A stretch of DNA of 64,000 nucleotides from Caballeronia novacaledonica (lineage in GTDB: Bacteria; Pseudomonadota; Gammaproteobacteria; Burkholderiales; Burkholderiaceae), in assembly GCF_900258035.1 (NCBI RefSeq), contig NZ_OGTP01000019.1, forward strand, positions 62,001 through 126,000, in the 5' to 3' direction. Positions 36,003-47,522 of the stretch are shown here, piece after piece; position 1 is the first letter of the stretch; the number at the start of each line of letters is the position of its first letter. The position numbers and the translations under genes were made by a program. The notes beneath the pieces were generated by a model. That model saw only the letters and a program-made list of their open reading frames with translations. It was not told the DNA's origin and did not search any database.

Positions 36003-36749
36003 TTACACGGGCTTCTTGCGCGGCGCGGCCTTGCGCGCGGGCGCTTTCTTCGCGCCGGCGTCGGATTTGTCCGCGGCGCCGCTCGCGGGCTGTCCGGCGT
36101 CGGTTTCATCGGCGGGCTGCTCGCCCGCTTCGCCCGTCGTGTCGAGCGGGCCGGTCATGCCGGGCTGGAGCATGGCCAGATGTGCGAGCTGGTTGAACTG
36201 CGATTGCAGCATGTTCCACCAACCGGTCGGATCGAAGCCGGGCGGCGGTGCGGACGCATCCCCCGCCGCTGCCTCGCCTTCCGCCGGCGCTTCGCTCGCC
36301 GGCTCCTGCCTTGGCGCGTCTGCTTTCGCCGCGCCGCTCATCGGCCAGCCGGCGGTGGCGGTCTTCGCGTTCTCCGCCGCGGCGCTGTGCGCGCTCTCGA
36401 CCGAGGTCTGCGCAAACGCGCCGAACGCGCGCAATGTCGCAAGCGTCGCGCGCTGCACTTCGAGCGCCTGAATCGCCGATTGCAGCATGTTCAGATTGAG
36501 CTTCAGCCAGTGCTCGACGGCGCGCATGTCCGTCACGCGCTTGTCGAGTTCTTCGATGTTGGTGAGCGGAGCGAGCATGTCGGACATCATCGAGAGGGAG
36601 GGGCCCATGCCCTGCCCGCCGCCCGGCATCGCGGCGGCGAACGGGTTCAGGCGCATCAGTTCCCACATCTTGCCCATCATGTCGGCCTGGCCGAATCCGG
36701 GAAAACCGGGAATCGTGTAGGGCGGCGTGCCGCCGGCGTTATCGGTCAT
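36003..36749 (-). CDS. phaM: PhaM-family polyhydroxyalkanoate granule-associated protein
   Basis: 248 residues. The N-terminal half matches PhaM (FGQADMMGKMWELMRLNPF, LAPLTNIEELDKRVTDMRAVEHWLKLNLNML segments). The C-terminal half is Ala/Pro/Glu-rich and ends in a Lys/Ala/Pro basic tail (KKAPARKAAPRKKPV). In Ralstonia/Cupriavidus PhaM activates PHA synthase, binds DNA through this tail and links granules to the nucleoid. AAGGAG lies at good spacing before the ATG. It is downstream of a crotonase gene by 40 nt; PHA synthase genes are not in the window. Confidence 0.88.
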   Translation of the reverse strand: MTDNAGGTPPYTIPGFPGFGQADMMGKMWELMRLNPFAAAMPGGGQGMGPSLSMMSDMLAPLTNIEELDKRVTDMRAVEHWLKLNLNMLQSAIQALEVQRATLATLRAFGAFAQTSVESAHSAAAENAKTATAGWPMSGAAKADAPRQEPASEAPAEGEAAAGDASAPPPGFDPTGWWNMLQSQFNQLAHLAMLQPGMTGPLDTTGEAGEQPADETDAGQPASGAADKSDAGAKKAPARKAAPRKKPV

Positions 36750-36789
36750 TCGACTCTCCTTGTTTTCTTGCGTGTGAGATTCGCGCGGC

Positions 36790-37617
36790 TCAGAACGGCG
36801 CGCCGCCCGGAAAGTCCGGCGCGCGCCGTTCGCGCAGCGAGCGCATGCCTTCGTGGACGTCCGGCCCCGCGAAACCCATGAATTCGAGCGCGAGCGACGT
36901 ATCGAAGGTCGGCCCCGCCGAGCGCAGCCAGTTGTTCAGCGCGTACTTGGTCCAGCGGATCGCGGTTTGCGAGCCTTGTGCGAGACGATTCGCCACTTCG
37001 ATCGCCTTCGGCATCAGTTCGTTCTCGTCGACGGCGAGCGACACCAGGCCAATGCGTTCCGCTTCCTCGCCGCTCACCGGCTCGCACAGCAGCAGATAGT
37101 ACTTGGCCTTCGCCATGCCGCACAGCAGCGGCCAGACGATCGCCGCGTGATCGCCCGCCGCGACGCCGAGCCGCGTGTGCCCGTCGATGATGCGCGCCGA
37201 TTTCGTCGCGATCGAGATATCCGCCAGCAAACCCGCGACCAGTCCCGCGCCGACCGCCGGACCATGCATCGCGGAGACGATCGGCTTGCCGCAGTTGATC
37301 ACGTTATAGACGAGATCGCGCGCCTCGCGCCACACGCGCGCGCGCACATCGAAGTCGTTCGCCATTTCCTCGACGAGCCCGAGATCGCCGCCCGCCGAAA
37401 AGCCCTTGCCTTCGCCGCGGATCAGCGCGACGCGCGTGTCCGGATCGCGATCGATGTCGCGCCAGATATCCGCCAGTTCGCGGTGCATGTTGGCGTCGGC
37501 GGTGGAAAGGCCGCTCTTGTTCGCGCCCGCGCCGGGCATCACCACTTCGAGCACGCCGTGCGGATGGCGGCGCAACTCCAGCGACTGGTAGCTCGCGTAG
37601 AGGGAGAGATCGCTCAT
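36790..37617 (-). CDS. Crotonase-superfamily protein lacking canonical catalytic glutamates
   Basis: 275 residues with the enoyl-CoA hydratase fold. The oxyanion-hole segment GFSAGGDLG and the second HGPAVGAGLV turn are present. Alignment by eye with the hydratase consensus puts Val127 and His147 at the positions of the two catalytic Glu (Glu144 and Glu164 of rat hydratase), with their 20-residue spacing kept. Simple hydratase activity is therefore unlikely; isomerase, hydrolase or lyase activity is possible. The ATG at 37617 has AGG just upstream; a TTG at 37629 is rejected. Probably co-transcribed with the binding protein upstream (19 nt) and phaM downstream. Confidence 0.88.
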   Translation of the reverse strand: MSDLSLYASYQSLELRRHPHGVLEVVMPGAGANKSGLSTADANMHRELADIWRDIDRDPDTRVALIRGEGKGFSAGGDLGLVEEMANDFDVRARVWREARDLVYNVINCGKPIVSAMHGPAVGAGLVAGLLADISIATKSARIIDGHTRLGVAAGDHAAIVWPLLCGMAKAKYYLLLCEPVSGEEAERIGLVSLAVDENELMPKAIEVANRLAQGSQTAIRWTKYALNNWLRSAGPTFDTSLALEFMGFAGPDVHEGMRSLRERRAPDFPGGAPF

Positions 37618-37636
37618 GATCCTGTTCAATCGAGAG

Positions 37637-38806
37637 TTAGCGCGGCTGATAGACCCACTTGCCGTCGCGGATCTCGACCATCACGCGCGCGCGCTGGTCG
37701 AGGCCAATGTGATCGTTGGGCGTCATGTTGACCTGCCCGTTGGTGTCGGAAAAATTCTTCGTGCCTTCGAGCGCGTCGCGCAGCGCGCTGCGGAATGCAG
37801 GCGTGCCGGGCGCGCCCGCTTTCATCGCGACCGGCACCGCGCGGTTGAGCAGCATGCCCGCGTCCCACGCGTACGAGCCGAACGCCGACACCGTGCCCGC
37901 GCCCTGCTTCGCTTCGTACAGTTTGATGTATTCGAGCGCGAGGCGTTTGGCCGGATGATCGTCGGGCAACTGCGCGGCGACGAGCACCGGACTCGCCGGC
38001 AGGAACGTGCCGTTGCAATCCGCGCCGCACACGCGCAGGAAGTCGCGGTTGCCCACGCCGTGATTGTGATAGACGCGGCCCTTGTAGCCGCGCTGCGCGA
38101 GCGTCTTCGGCGGCAGCGCCGCGGGCGTGCCCGCCGCGCCGACGACCACCGCGTCCGGCTTCGCCGCGAGAATCTTGAGGATTTGCCCCGTCACGCTCGG
38201 ATCGGTGCGGTTGAAGCGCTCGTTCGCGACCACTTCGATCTTGTGCAGTTGCGCGAACTTCGCGACTTCGGCGTAGAAGGTTTCGCCGAGCGCGTCCGCC
38301 TGTCCGATGTACGCGAGCGTCTTCACGCCGTGGTTGCTCGCGTGCTCGGCGATCGCGGAGGCCATCATCGCGTCGGTTTGCGGCGTCTTGAAGACCCAGC
38401 GGCGCTTGTCGTCCACGGGCTCGATGATCTTCGCCGACGACGCGAGCGAGATCATCGGCGTTTGCCCTTGCGCCACGACATCGATCATCGCGAGCGAGTT
38501 CGGCGTGATCGACGAGCCGATGATCGCATCGACCTGATCCTCGCTGATGAGCTTCTTGGTCGACTGAACGGCTTGCGTGGTGTCGGAGGCGTCGTCGAGC
38601 ACGATGTAATCGACGGGCCTGCCGCCCATTTCCTTCGGCAGCAGCGCGACGGTGTCGCGCGCCGGAATGCCGAGCGACGCGGCCGGCCCCGTGAGCGACA
38701 GCACGAGACCGATCTTCACGTGCTGCGCCGTCTGCGCGAATGCGGTTGTCGTCGCGGCGAGCGTGAGCGCCGCGCCCGCGAGAAATTTCCACTTGCCTGC
38801 CGCCAT
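37637..38806 (-). CDS. ABC transporter substrate-binding protein, branched-chain amino acid type
   Basis: 389 residues. A signal peptide (cleavage after AFA, about residue 24) is followed by a LivJ-type periplasmic binding fold (KIGLVLSLTGPAASLGIPARD, VDAIIGSSITPNSLAM, AYIGQADALGETF). AAGGAG lies before the ATG. It may bind a hydrophobic amino acid, an aromatic acid or a related carboxylate. No permease or ATPase gene is adjacent, so it must share a transporter encoded elsewhere or have changed role. It sits between the crotonase and FAH-family genes. Confidence 0.9.
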   Translation of the reverse strand: MAAGKWKFLAGAALTLAATTTAFAQTAQHVKIGLVLSLTGPAASLGIPARDTVALLPKEMGGRPVDYIVLDDASDTTQAVQSTKKLISEDQVDAIIGSSITPNSLAMIDVVAQGQTPMISLASSAKIIEPVDDKRRWVFKTPQTDAMMASAIAEHASNHGVKTLAYIGQADALGETFYAEVAKFAQLHKIEVVANERFNRTDPSVTGQILKILAAKPDAVVVGAAGTPAALPPKTLAQRGYKGRVYHNHGVGNRDFLRVCGADCNGTFLPASPVLVAAQLPDDHPAKRLALEYIKLYEAKQGAGTVSAFGSYAWDAGMLLNRAVPVAMKAGAPGTPAFRSALRDALEGTKNFSDTNGQVNMTPNDHIGLDQRARVMVEIRDGKWVYQPR

Positions 38807-38901
38807 CGAAGTCTCCTTTTTTTGATCGTTCTATTGCTGCGCGAAAGCAGCCGGCAAAGTGTAAGGCGTGGCTTGCGCACGCCGCATCGGGCTAAACCCG
38901 T

Positions 38902-39888
38902 TCAATGTTCCGGCTGGACGACCGCCTGATCGATCGCGCCGAAGATCGACTTGCCGTCTTCGTCGAACATCTCGATCTTCACGCTGTCGCCGAACTTCAT
39001 GAACTCCGTCTGCGGCGCGCCGTGCTCGATGGTTTCCAGACACCGCTTCTCGGCGATACAGCAGTAGCCGCGCTTCGCGTCCTTGTTCGAGATCGTGCCC
39101 GAACCGACGATCGAGCCCGCGCGCAGATTGCGCGTCTTCGCGGCGTGCGCGATCAACTGGCCGAAATGGAACACCATGTCCGTGCCGCAATCCGGCTGGC
39201 CGACCTTCTTGCCGTTCCAGTGGACGATCATCGGCCGATGCACGCGGCCTTCGCGCCACGCGTCGCCGAGTTCGTCGGGCGTGACGGCGACGGGCGAAAA
39301 CGCGGTCGCGGGCTTGCTCTGGAAGAAGCCGAAGCCCTTCGCCAGTTCGGCGGGAATGAGATTGCGCAGCGACACGTCGTTCACGAGCATCAGCAGACGC
39401 ACGCTGCGCAGCGCTTCGTCGGGCATCGCGGCCATGTGGACATCGGACGTGATGACGGCCACTTCCGCTTCGAAGTCGATGCCATACGATTCCGTCGCGC
39501 ACACGATGTCGTCCGTCGGCCCGATGAAGTCGTCGCTTCCGCCCTGGTACATGAGCGGATCGGTCCAGAACTCGGGCGGCATTTCCGCCTTGCGCGCCTT
39601 TCGCACGAGTTCCACGTGATTCACGTACGACGAGCCGTCCGCCCACTGGAACGCGCGCGGCAGCGGCGCCATGCAGGCTTTCGGGTCGAACTGGAACGTG
39701 TTGCGCGCGCGGCCGAGGTTCAGCGCCTCGTAGACGTCCATGAGTTGCGGCGCGTAGAAGGTCCAGTCGTCGAGCGCGTGTTGCAGCGTCGATACGATTC
39801 CATCGGCGATGGCCGCCGTGCGCAGATCGCGCGAGACGACGATCAGTTGGCCGTCGCGCGTGCCGTCCTTCAGCGTGGCAAGTTTCAT
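38902..39888 (-). CDS. Fumarylacetoacetate hydrolase-family protein
   Basis: 328 residues. The C-terminal FAH fold shows the metal-binding pattern in DFEAEVAVITSDV (E-x-E...D) and the GSGTISNKD and FGQLIAHAAKTRNLRAGSIVG segments. The family covers fumarylacetoacetate hydrolase, 2-keto-4-pentenoate hydratase and acylpyruvate hydrolases of aromatic catabolism; the length and N-terminal part favour a FahA-like hydrolase of the two-domain type. It is divergent from an IclR regulator, which probably controls it, and heads the string FAH - binding protein - crotonase - phaM. Confidence 0.87.
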   Translation of the reverse strand: MKLATLKDGTRDGQLIVVSRDLRTAAIADGIVSTLQHALDDWTFYAPQLMDVYEALNLGRARNTFQFDPKACMAPLPRAFQWADGSSYVNHVELVRKARKAEMPPEFWTDPLMYQGGSDDFIGPTDDIVCATESYGIDFEAEVAVITSDVHMAAMPDEALRSVRLLMLVNDVSLRNLIPAELAKGFGFFQSKPATAFSPVAVTPDELGDAWREGRVHRPMIVHWNGKKVGQPDCGTDMVFHFGQLIAHAAKTRNLRAGSIVGSGTISNKDAKRGYCCIAEKRCLETIEHGAPQTEFMKFGDSVKIEMFDEDGKSIFGAIDQAVVQPEH

Positions 39889-39937
39889 AGAGCGGAGTCG
39901 GTGACTTGAGATGACGTTAAGGGAAATCTATTTTACG

Positions 39938-40798
39938 ATGGTGAATCCCCCGACCGTGCTTTCGCGCTTCATGCAATCGACCCAATCCGCCGCTCCCGAC
40001 GACGAAGACAATCTCGACGCCAACGAATCCGCCGAGGAAAAAACGCGCTCCGGCATTCAATCGATCGAAGTCGGCTTCCGCCTGCTCGACGTGCTCACCC
40101 ACGAGCCGCGAGCGATGATGTTGCGCGATCTCGCGCAGCGCGCGGGCATGAGTCCGGCGAAGGCGCATCGTTATCTCGTGAGTTTTCTGCGGCTCGGCGT
40201 CGCGTCGCAGGATCCGGTGTCGGGGCGTTACGAACTCGGCGGATTCGCGTTGCAGATGGGCCTCGCGCGGCTCGCGCGCGTCGATGGCGTGAGGCTCGCG
40301 CGCATCGCGCTGGCGGAATTGCGCGACCGGCTCGATCAGACGGTCGGCATCGCGGTGTGGGGCAATCAGGGACCGACGGTCGTGCACTGGATGGAATCGA
40401 GCCATCCGGCGAAGGCGTCGCTCAAGCTGGGCGACGTGATGCCGCTGCTCTCGTCCGCCACCGGCCTGCTCTTCGCCGCCTATCTGCCGCGCAGCAAGAC
40501 GCAAGCGATGCTCGATCGCGAACTTGCCGCCATGAAACAGACGCCAGCCGATGTCGAACCGCTTCTCGCCGAAGTGCGCGAGCATGGCGCGGCGCGCGTC
40601 GAAGGCATGTTGCTGCCGACGATCCATGCGTTCTGCACACCCGTTTTCGACTCGACGGGAGAACTCGCGCTCGGGCTCATCGCGCTCGGGCACGAAGGCA
40701 CGTTCGATACGCACTGGGGCGGTGAAATCGATTCCGCCTTGCGAGCATGCGCGCGCGGGCTGTCGTACGAATTGGGGTACAAGGCGGGCGAGCGTTGA
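39938..40798 (+). CDS. IclR-family transcriptional regulator
   Basis: Cytosolic regulator, about 286 residues from the ATG at 39938; ATGs at 39911 and 39971 are equally in frame and no ribosome site decides. The IclR winged helix (SIEVGFRLLDVLTHEPRAMMLRDLAQRAG) and the GAF-like effector domain (GIAVWGNQGPTVVHWMES, LSSATGLLFAAYLP) are complete. It is divergent from the FAH-family gene with under 100 bp between them, so it is the likely regulator of that catabolic cluster. Confidence 0.9.
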   Translation: MVNPPTVLSRFMQSTQSAAPDDEDNLDANESAEEKTRSGIQSIEVGFRLLDVLTHEPRAMMLRDLAQRAGMSPAKAHRYLVSFLRLGVASQDPVSGRYELGGFALQMGLARLARVDGVRLARIALAELRDRLDQTVGIAVWGNQGPTVVHWMESSHPAKASLKLGDVMPLLSSATGLLFAAYLPRSKTQAMLDRELAAMKQTPADVEPLLAEVREHGAARVEGMLLPTIHAFCTPVFDSTGELALGLIALGHEGTFDTHWGGEIDSALRACARGLSYELGYKAGER

Positions 40799-40888
40799 GC
40801 GCGCTCGTTGAAATCAGGCAAGGAACGCCGCTTCCATCGCGCGTGTCTTACGCGTTTGCCTGAGTCGCCATTCACGCCTTCCCCGCAG

Positions 40889-42067
40889 ATGCCACTGTTT
40901 CAATTCCGCCGTCCTCGCCCCGCGTCGGGCGAGCCGCCCGATGCCGCTTCCGAATCCGCCACGCCGCGACGCTGGGCGCGCTGGGTGCTGATCGTGCTGC
41001 TCGTCGCATGCCTGCATTTGAGCGCGATGCGGTGGATCGACCGCAATCGGCAGCCGACAAACGCGCCGCCGGAAACGCCGCCCGTGCAGGTGGAATTGCT
41101 GACACCCAAGCCGATCGCGCCGCCCGCACCGCCCGCGCCGACGCCGCCCAAACCGCCCGCTGCGGCGCCGGCTCCGCCGAAGCACGCCGCGCCCGCGCCG
41201 AAACCGGCGCCCGCTCCGGCTCCGGCTCCGACATTGACCGCGGCGACGCCGCAGCCGGACGCGCCCGCCGCCGCGTCGGGGGTTGCGGCATCCGCGCCTG
41301 CGCAGGCACCGGCACAAGCGCCGTCGTCCGCATCGCAACCCGCCGCCGCTTCGGGCGACAAGTTCAGTGTTCCGCCCACGGGCGAGTTACGTTACGACAC
41401 GCTCGTGAACGGCGTCATGAACCAGACCGGCACGATCCACTGGATCAACGACAGCCAGCATTACGAAATGGTCGTTTCGATTCCGCTGCCTTTCGTCGGT
41501 CCGTATGTGTATTCGAGCAAGGGTCATATCGACGGTTTCGGCATTGCGCCGGAACAGTATTCCGAGCAGCGCGGCCGCCGCGCCGCCGACATCGCCATCT
41601 TCAATCGCGAGACGAAGCAGATCGTCTATACGAAGACGCCGCAAAGCCAGCCGCTCGCGGACGGTGCGCAGGACCGCTTCAGCGTCGTGATGCAACTGGC
41701 GAGCCTCGTGCGTGGCGCGCCGGACAAGTACAAGCCGGGTGTCACGCGACAATTCAGCGTCGCGGACAACGACAGCAGCGAAATCTGGCCGATCGAAACC
41801 GTCGGCGACGAAACCGTGCAGGCGCGCGGCGGCTTCACGACCGCGCGCCACTTCACGCGCCTGCCGCGCAAGGAAGGCGACCGCCGCAAGCTCGACATCT
41901 GGCTCGCGCCGTCGCTCGGCTGGCTGCCCGTGCGGATCCTGCAAACCGAACCGAACGGAATGCAGATCGAACTGCTCTGGGCCGGCAATCTCGCGATGCC
42001 GCCGGCGGGCACGCAAGGTGCGTCCGACCATTCCGCGCCCGGCGCGCCCGAGACGGACGGACCGTAA
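40889..42067 (+). CDS. DUF3108 protein with TonB-like architecture
   Basis: 392 residues. A short cytosolic N-terminus and one membrane helix (about residues 30-47, WVLIVLLVACLHLSAM) lead to a Pro/Ala-rich periplasmic linker of about 110 residues and a beta-rich DUF3108 domain (FSVPPTGELRYDTLVNG onward). The layout resembles TonB (anchor, PxP linker, globular periplasmic domain), but the globular part is different. Function unknown. The ATG at 40889 was chosen since the conserved MPLFQFRRP begins there. It follows the IclR gene by 90 nt. Confidence 0.85.
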   Translation: MPLFQFRRPRPASGEPPDAASESATPRRWARWVLIVLLVACLHLSAMRWIDRNRQPTNAPPETPPVQVELLTPKPIAPPAPPAPTPPKPPAAAPAPPKHAAPAPKPAPAPAPAPTLTAATPQPDAPAAASGVAASAPAQAPAQAPSSASQPAAASGDKFSVPPTGELRYDTLVNGVMNQTGTIHWINDSQHYEMVVSIPLPFVGPYVYSSKGHIDGFGIAPEQYSEQRGRRAADIAIFNRETKQIVYTKTPQSQPLADGAQDRFSVVMQLASLVRGAPDKYKPGVTRQFSVADNDSSEIWPIETVGDETVQARGGFTTARHFTRLPRKEGDRRKLDIWLAPSLGWLPVRILQTEPNGMQIELLWAGNLAMPPAGTQGASDHSAPGAPETDGP

Positions 42068-42167
42068 CGCGGCCGTCACACTTCGTCACAACGGCACGCC
42101 GCTGGCGCGGCATTCCATGCAGTCAATCGGAAACAGCATCGCAAACCGCAATTCTCACGGAGCCGAT

Positions 42168-42956
42168 ATGCAGTTGACGATCAATCGCATCGATACCCGT
42201 TATGTTCTCGACAACGAAGGCGGCGGTCCGTGGCTCGTCTTCATCCATCAGCTTGCCGGCGATCTCTCTGTCTGGGACCAGATGGCCGGCTACTTCCGCC
42301 ACGGGTTCACCGTTCTGCGCTACGACTTGCGCGGCCACGGCGAATCGGGCGTTTCGCCGGATTCATTCACCATCGACGATCTCGCCGACGATCTCGCGCA
42401 GTTGCTCGACAAGCTGGGCGCGCCTTCGGCGCATGTGGTCGGGCTGTCGATCGGCGGCATGGTCGCGCAGAAGCTCGCGATCAACCATGCGGACAAAGTG
42501 GAATCGCTGACTGTCGTGGGCGCGCCGGCCTTCATTCCCGAGGACGCGCGTCCGACATTCGCGCGACGGGCAGCCTCCGTGCGCGAACGCGGCACAGCGA
42601 GTATCGTGGAAGCGACGCTCGAACGCTGGCTCACGCCCGAATTCCGCAAGGCGCATCCTGAAGTGGTCGAGCAGATCGGGGATACGATCGCGCGCACGCC
42701 CGCCGAGGGTTTCGCGCGCGCTGCGGCAGCCGTGAGTCGTTTCGATGCGCGAGACGCATTGCCTTCTGTGAAGAAGCGCACGCTCGTCGTCGCGGGTCAG
42801 CACGATGTTGGCACGCCGCATGCTGCTTCAAAGTTGGTTGCAGACGCGGTGCCGGGCGCGCGATTCGAATTACTCAACGCGGCGCACCTTTCACCGGTGG
42901 AGGAATCGCAGCGGTTTTCCGCGCTCGTGGCGGGCTTTTTACGCGATTCCACCTGA
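42168..42956 (+). CDS. Alpha/beta hydrolase, PcaD-like
   Basis: 262 residues. Alpha/beta hydrolase of the 3-oxoadipate enol-lactonase-like group: LVFIHQLAGDLSVWDQ, RYDLRGHGESG, the nucleophile Ser94 in GLSIGGMVAQ, the acid in VVAGQHDVGTP and the base in NAAHLSPVEES. GGAG lies about seven bases before the ATG at 42168. No beta-ketoadipate genes are adjacent, so pcaD is not assigned; other esters are possible. Confidence 0.87.
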   Translation: MQLTINRIDTRYVLDNEGGGPWLVFIHQLAGDLSVWDQMAGYFRHGFTVLRYDLRGHGESGVSPDSFTIDDLADDLAQLLDKLGAPSAHVVGLSIGGMVAQKLAINHADKVESLTVVGAPAFIPEDARPTFARRAASVRERGTASIVEATLERWLTPEFRKAHPEVVEQIGDTIARTPAEGFARAAAAVSRFDARDALPSVKKRTLVVAGQHDVGTPHAASKLVADAVPGARFELLNAAHLSPVEESQRFSALVAGFLRDST

Positions 42957-43092
42957 TTCTCCTGTTTTTGTTGCAGAAGAAAGCCTCGATACAACCGGCA
43001 TCACGTCGAGGCCACCCCTTGAATTCCAACCCAGTCGCTCCAACTAAGCGTCAGGATTGCCACGGAGCAAACAAGGAATAAGGAGTGTCGCC

Positions 43093-43350
43093 ATGCAAAT
43101 GATCTACAACAGCCCCAACTACTGCGTCGTCGAATTTCCGCCGCAAGACAACCATCTCGCCATGAAGGCGGGCGGCTACGAAATCGTCGACAAGAACACG
43201 CAGCGGGAGATTTTTATCGACGGCGCGCTCGCCGCGAAGTTTCGCGAGCACGTGCAGCAACTGATCGCGGAGGAGCCGTCGCTCGAGGATGTCGATGAAT
43301 TCCTCGGTCAGTTCGATATCTTGATGAATCAACCCGTCGTGCTCCATTGA
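43093..43350 (+). CDS. DUF3567 family protein
   Basis: 85 residues, soluble. MIYNSPNYCVVEFPPQDNH and KNTQREIFIDGALAAKFREHV match the small DUF3567 family of beta-proteobacteria, of unknown function. AAGGAG lies eight bases before the ATG at 43093. A strong terminator follows, so this is a separate unit. Confidence 0.85.
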   Translation: MQMIYNSPNYCVVEFPPQDNHLAMKAGGYEIVDKNTQREIFIDGALAAKFREHVQQLIAEEPSLEDVDEFLGQFDILMNQPVVLH

Positions 43351-43438
43351 TGCATGCACGCGCGCGGGCGGCTCGCAGCCGCTTGCGTCCGCCGCCGCAC
43401 GAATCCGCGGCCCAGGCGACACTCGCCACTCCCCGAAG

Positions 43439-43469
43439 ACCCCGCCCTGAAACGGCGGGGTTCTTTTTT
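43439..43469 (+). terminator. Intrinsic terminator after the DUF3567 gene
   Basis: An 8-bp stem (43439-43446 with 43454-43461), 7-nt loop and a run ending in six T. Confidence 0.9.
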
Positions 43470-43535
43470 GCCGGCCACAAACGCGCAAACGCGCCGCGCG
43501 CCCGCCCGCCGGAGGCGGCCGCTCCGCGCTGCGGC

Positions 43536-43541
43536 TACAAT
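43536..43541 (+). promoter_or_regulatory. Candidate -10 box of the metH genes
   Basis: TACAAT in CGGCTACAATGTC, 39 bp before the chosen ATG. The resulting leader of about 33 nt leaves no room for a riboswitch. Confidence 0.45.
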
Positions 43542-43579
43542 GTCAGGCTATTTCACATTTGGTGCAGGCCTCGCCCGTC

Positions 43580-44641
43580 ATGACCCAGAACGCCCTTCCG
43601 AAAGCCCCCGTGCGCGCCTATACACGCGGCGCCGCGCTGCCCGCGCTGCTGCAAAAGCGCATCCTGATTCTCGACGGCGCAATGGGCACGATGATCCAGC
43701 GCTACAAGCTGGACGAGGCCGCGTATCGCGGCGAGCGTTTCAAGGACTACGGCCGCGATATCAAGGGCAACAACGAGTTGCTGTCGATCACGCAGCCGCA
43801 GGTCATCCGCGAGATTCACGAGCAGTATCTGGCGGCGGGCGCGGACATTCTGGAGACGAACACGTTCGGCGCCACGCGCGTCGCGCAGGCCGACTACGGC
43901 ATGGAAGACCTGGCCGCGGAAATGAACCGCGAGTCGGCGAAGCTCGCGCGCGAAGCCTGCAATCAATATTCGACGCCCGACAAGCCGCGCTTCGTCGCCG
44001 GCGCGATCGGACCGACGCCGAAGACCGCGAGCATTTCGCCCGACGTGAACGATCCGGGCGCGCGCAACGTCACGTTCGACGAACTCCGCGATGCGTACTA
44101 CGAACAGGCGAAGGCGCTGCTCGATGCGGGCTGCGACCTGTTTCTCGTCGAAACGATCTTCGACACGCTGAACGCGAAAGCCGCGCTGTTCGCGCTCGAT
44201 CAATTGTTCGACGATACCGGCGAGCTCGTGCCGATCATGATCTCGGGCACCGTCACCGACGCCTCGGGCCGCATTCTGTCCGGGCAGACGGTGGAAGCCT
44301 TCTGGAACTCGCTGCGTCACGCGAAGCCGCTCACGTTCGGCCTGAACTGCGCGCTGGGCGCGGCGCTGATGCGCCCGTACATCGCCGAGCTTTCGAAACT
44401 GTGCGACACCTACGTGTCCTGCTATCCGAACGCGGGCCTGCCGAATCCGATGAGCGACACGGGCTTCGACGAAACGCCGGATGTCACATCGGGATTGCTG
44501 AAGGAATTCGCGACGGCGGGTCTCGTGAATGTCGCGGGCGGCTGCTGCGGCACGACGCCGGAACACATCGCGGAGATCGCGAAAGCGCTGGCCGAAGTGA
44601 AGCCACGCACCTTCCCCTCGCAATATCGCGACGCCGCCTGA
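43580..44641 (+). CDS. metH: Methionine synthase, homocysteine-binding module (split MetH part 1)
   Basis: 353 residues, equal to the first module of cobalamin-dependent MetH. The barrel binds homocysteine through zinc held by Cys257 (GLNCALGA) and Cys322-Cys323 (GGCCGTTP). LDGAMGTMIQRYKL at the N-terminus is diagnostic. The start at ATG 43580 (MTQNALP) is a choice; TTG 43559 or GTG 43562 would add up to seven residues and no ribosome site is clear. The other modules are in a second ORF 22 nt downstream, so methionine synthase works here as two polypeptides. Confidence 0.93.
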   Translation: MTQNALPKAPVRAYTRGAALPALLQKRILILDGAMGTMIQRYKLDEAAYRGERFKDYGRDIKGNNELLSITQPQVIREIHEQYLAAGADILETNTFGATRVAQADYGMEDLAAEMNRESAKLAREACNQYSTPDKPRFVAGAIGPTPKTASISPDVNDPGARNVTFDELRDAYYEQAKALLDAGCDLFLVETIFDTLNAKAALFALDQLFDDTGELVPIMISGTVTDASGRILSGQTVEAFWNSLRHAKPLTFGLNCALGAALMRPYIAELSKLCDTYVSCYPNAGLPNPMSDTGFDETPDVTSGLLKEFATAGLVNVAGGCCGTTPEHIAEIAKALAEVKPRTFPSQYRDAA

Positions 44642-44663
44642 CATCAAGAAAGAGATCCACGAC

Positions 44664-47381
<2,718 letters not shown>

Positions 47382-47522
47382 CGTTCGGAGAACATATTCC
47401 GCGCGTGATAGCGGGAATATGCACGGAACCGGCGGGAAAATTTTGGTTTCCGTAGACTTGTCAGCGCGAAAAGCCGTCGCCATGACGGCCCACGCACACT
47501 TATCGTCAACGGAGAAAGTCGC

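Noticed and set aside
43470..43579. SAH or cobalamin riboswitch upstream of metH
   Set aside because: The leader predicted from the -10 box is only about 33 nt and I could not find the conserved core elements of either riboswitch.
44642..44663. metH broken by a frameshift
   Set aside because: Both ORFs have their own start, complete domains and conserved active-site residues, and the same split is known in this bacterial group.
47393..47421. Hairpin after metH part 2 as a terminator
   Set aside because: The stem has a bulge and there is no T-run after it.
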